The notes below the pieces were generated by a model. It saw only the letters and a program-made list of their open reading frames with translations, had not been told where the DNA came from and did no database searches. The translations under genes and the position numbers were made by a program. Below are positions 62,274 to 64,000 of a stretch of 64,000 bases of DNA, piece by piece; within the stretch, counting starts at the first letter, position 1, and every line of letters begins with the position of its first letter. Where the stretch lies: the NCBI GenBank assembly GCA_039105265.1, contig JAPFFF010000042.1:62001-126000 (forward strand), read 5' to 3'. This DNA comes from Tritrichomonas musculus (lineage: Eukaryota; Parabasalia; Tritrichomonadida; Tritrichomonadidae).

Positions 62274-63844
62274 GCCAAACGATATCTTGGAAGCTTCTGT
62301 ATATTTTTACCACTTTTTACTAAATACAATCCATTCTCAAATCCAATAATTTTGTGCTCACCCGGTTGAATAATACTTCTTCGTTTCAGCATCTTATCTG
62401 TTTCATTGTAAACTTTAACATTCATACCTTCTTCAATTTTGAATCCAGGACTATTCTTTATGTTATAATTCTCTTGACATATTCTTCTAACTATATAGTT
62501 TTCTAATTCATGGTCATTCTGAACTTGTTGAGGAGATACAGGATATCCGGCATATTTACTTAGTGTTTGATGAGGGGCATGATTGTATTGGAAAACCAAA
62601 TCTTCCATAACATTTGGAGTAATCATACCGATTTTCATATTATATGCCATATCTCGTAAAGTACGAATTACTCTATCTATAATCCCTAATGATGAATGTA
62701 ATGGACTTGTTTTATTGGCTAATCTTTGTTCTGACTTCATGAAATCAGGATATGCACCATTCACTTGTCTTGGAACTGTTCTAAAAGTAATTCCATTATT
62801 AATATAGAATTCTTGAGCTTCTGCTGAATTAAAGGCAGATTCACCATCACCAGAAAGATATCTAACTACCATTCCCTGGTCTATCAATGCTCGTAACGCA
62901 TTCAAGTATCTTTTGGATGATTTCTTATCACGTTTACTGAATTTGTTTTCACCTAATTCAATATTTGTTAGTTTAACATAAAGGTATCTTGTATTAATAT
63001 TTATTGCTACAAGATAACAGAGATGATATACCATCATCAAATCAATGATGTAAGAGTCTCTTGATGACATTTTATGTAATTGGTATTTTTTGGTATTATC
63101 CTTTAATGGGAATGATGATTTGGGTTCGTCGATAGTTTTCATTCTAGAATTAATTTCTAGCAACGCTTTAACTTTGTTTGGACTTTTGAAGCCTATAGTA
63201 CCAGATATAGGAGTTTGTTCAATCTGAATATTATTCTCAGGCTGTTTATAAAATAAGTTTTTATATATTTCATAGCATTTCTCATTTGAGTATAATCCTT
63301 TCGGCCAATCTTTAATTACTTTAAGAAACTTGTCATATTCAAAGTATTCATCTGGATGTTCTATTACGAATTTCTTAATCTTATCAGAAAATGTTTCTTT
63401 ATGAGCTACTGTTTCATGTAATTCTTTATGAGTTCGTTTATATTCATCTAAATATTCTCTATATACTTTTTCTTGGTCAATGTCCATTAATGCTCTAAAA
63501 TACTTTAGTCTTCGCGCTTCACCAATTGTTTTCGGTTTACTTGCTCTTGCAATTGTTGCGAATAATGAATCTCTGGCATTTCTTATTCTAGATTCCTGTT
63601 GATTTCTTTTAAAAGTTTCTTCTTTTGCTTTGACATTATCGCGTAAAATCAAATAATTGAATTGATAGAATTCGTCAATTGCATTATCACTTGCTTCATC
63701 AAAATAGTTTTGGTTATGTTCATCAAGATAGTTATATATTAATGCTTTTACTTCTCTTTCAAACGTTTCATAATTGAATTTATCTAAACTGTTTAAAACA
63801 GAACCAATAATTTCATTTCGATGTTGATATAAGAATTTATCCAT
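62258..63844 (-). CDS. Polinton integrase of copy 4 (DDE, retroviral-type), 528 aa
   Basis: The first ~270 residues are charged and helical and unassigned. The DDE core follows: DSYIIDLMMVYHLCYLVAIN with the first aspartate (about 269), YLSGDGESAFNSAEAQEFYI with the second (about 330), and GIIDRVIRTLRDMAYNMKIG with VFQYNHAPHQTLSKYAGYPV, the usual end of the core. The last ~90 residues (FKIEEGMNVKVYNETDKMLK; GEHKIIGFENGLYLVKSGKN) form a beta-barrel or chromo-like domain as in Polinton and retroviral integrases. At 528 aa it is longer than the copy-1 enzyme because of its N-terminal part. Confidence 0.9.
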   Translation of the reverse strand: MDKFLYQHRNEIIGSVLNSLDKFNYETFEREVKALIYNYLDEHNQNYFDEASDNAIDEFYQFNYLILRDNVKAKEETFKRNQQESRIRNARDSLFATIARASKPKTIGEARRLKYFRALMDIDQEKVYREYLDEYKRTHKELHETVAHKETFSDKIKKFVIEHPDEYFEYDKFLKVIKDWPKGLYSNEKCYEIYKNLFYKQPENNIQIEQTPISGTIGFKSPNKVKALLEINSRMKTIDEPKSSFPLKDNTKKYQLHKMSSRDSYIIDLMMVYHLCYLVAININTRYLYVKLTNIELGENKFSKRDKKSSKRYLNALRALIDQGMVVRYLSGDGESAFNSAEAQEFYINNGITFRTVPRQVNGAYPDFMKSEQRLANKTSPLHSSLGIIDRVIRTLRDMAYNMKIGMITPNVMEDLVFQYNHAPHQTLSKYAGYPVSPQQVQNDHELENYIVRRICQENYNIKNSPGFKIEEGMNVKVYNETDKMLKRRSIIQPGEHKIIGFENGLYLVKSGKNIQKLPRYRLAHMWE

Positions 63845-64000
63845 TTATTTAAATATAATTATTTAACTTTGTTCATTTATAATTCAAAATTTTTCTCATT
63901 TAAAAGAATTAAATGACTACTTCAAACCAAAAAGCTTCGCAGTGAATCAAACTTGTTGCATTTACAAACCAAACCAAAATATAGTAAACGAACATTTGCT
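63845..64000. other. End of window: intergenic start of next copy-4 gene region
   Basis: Shared upstream region of the integrase (minus strand). TTTTTCTCATTTAAAAGAAT lies a few bases before ATGACTACTTCAAACC at 63913, a possible start for a plus-strand gene. The following sequence is too short to judge. Confidence 0.3.

Larger units (their letters stand above)
57733..64000. mobile_element. Polinton copy 4 (lineage C), open to the right
   Basis: Contains three open genes: a 160-aa protein, PolB (plus strand) and integrase (minus strand, tail to tail with PolB). The left end is guessed at 57733, where coding similarity of copy 3 stops and AGTGAAAACGCCC begins; GTTTTCACACT at 57807-57817 forms a small inverted pair with it. 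PolB and integrase are only distantly related to the lineage-A versions. The visible parts look whole and the copy is probably the youngest here; whether capsid genes follow beyond the window is unknown. Confidence 0.75.

Overview
The window looks like nuclear DNA of a trichomonad (Parabasalia); Tritrichomonas or Trichomonas is my inference and is not proven. The reasons are very AT-rich DNA, intronless genes under the standard code, a likely host gene with an initiator-type TCATTTT motif about 10 nt before its ATG and a TAAA at its stop, and a dense load of Polintons (Mavericks), a MULE, hAT-like elements and a Helitron-type helicase. The likely host gene is a Hydin/DLEC1-type ASH-domain protein, which fits a flagellate.

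Layout. (1) 1-~22437: most of a large Polinton (copy 1, lineage A). It carries a capsid-like gene, integrase, structural-type proteins, a fibre gene, a KilA-N gene, PolB, small genes and a packaging ATPase. Its left end lies outside the window, a few parts are broken, and PolB is interrupted by a 1.2-kb hAT-like element. (2) ~22438-23153: flanking AT-rich DNA with a short gene-tail-like fragment. (3) 23154-27362: the likely host gene (ASH protein, minus strand). (4) 27363-~38120: about 10.7 kb with no convincing gene, holding tandem repeats, a 40-bp perfect inverted repeat 3.2 kb apart, a small GC-richer island and a foldback MITE. (5) ~38120-41060: a strongly reduced Polinton relic (copy 2, lineage B). 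(6) 41061-~44300: a Helitron-type Pif1 helicase fused to a USP-type deubiquitinase. (7) ~44642-57732: a second lineage-A Polinton (copy 3), incomplete and broken, with a 1.4-kb hAT-like insertion and a well-preserved MULE with ~370-bp terminal inverted repeats. (8) ~57733-64000: the start of a Polinton of a third lineage (copy 4, lineage C) with open genes for a 160-aa protein, PolB and integrase; it runs off the window.

How the parts work together. The Polintons use the family's scheme: a DDE integrase for insertion, protein-primed PolB for copying, an FtsK/HerA-type ATPase for packaging, and capsid and fibre proteins. Lineage-A copies share gene content, a related terminal sequence and a TTTATTTTT-type motif before many start codons. 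Copy 4 instead has TCTCAT(C/T)TAAAA, much like the trichomonad initiator. The most unusual observations are the lineage-A PolB with an HNH-like zinc module between its exonuclease and polymerase parts, the fibre protein with a conserved N-terminal peptide, the helicase-USP fusion, and a ~16-bp iterated array in front of the copy-4 PolB.
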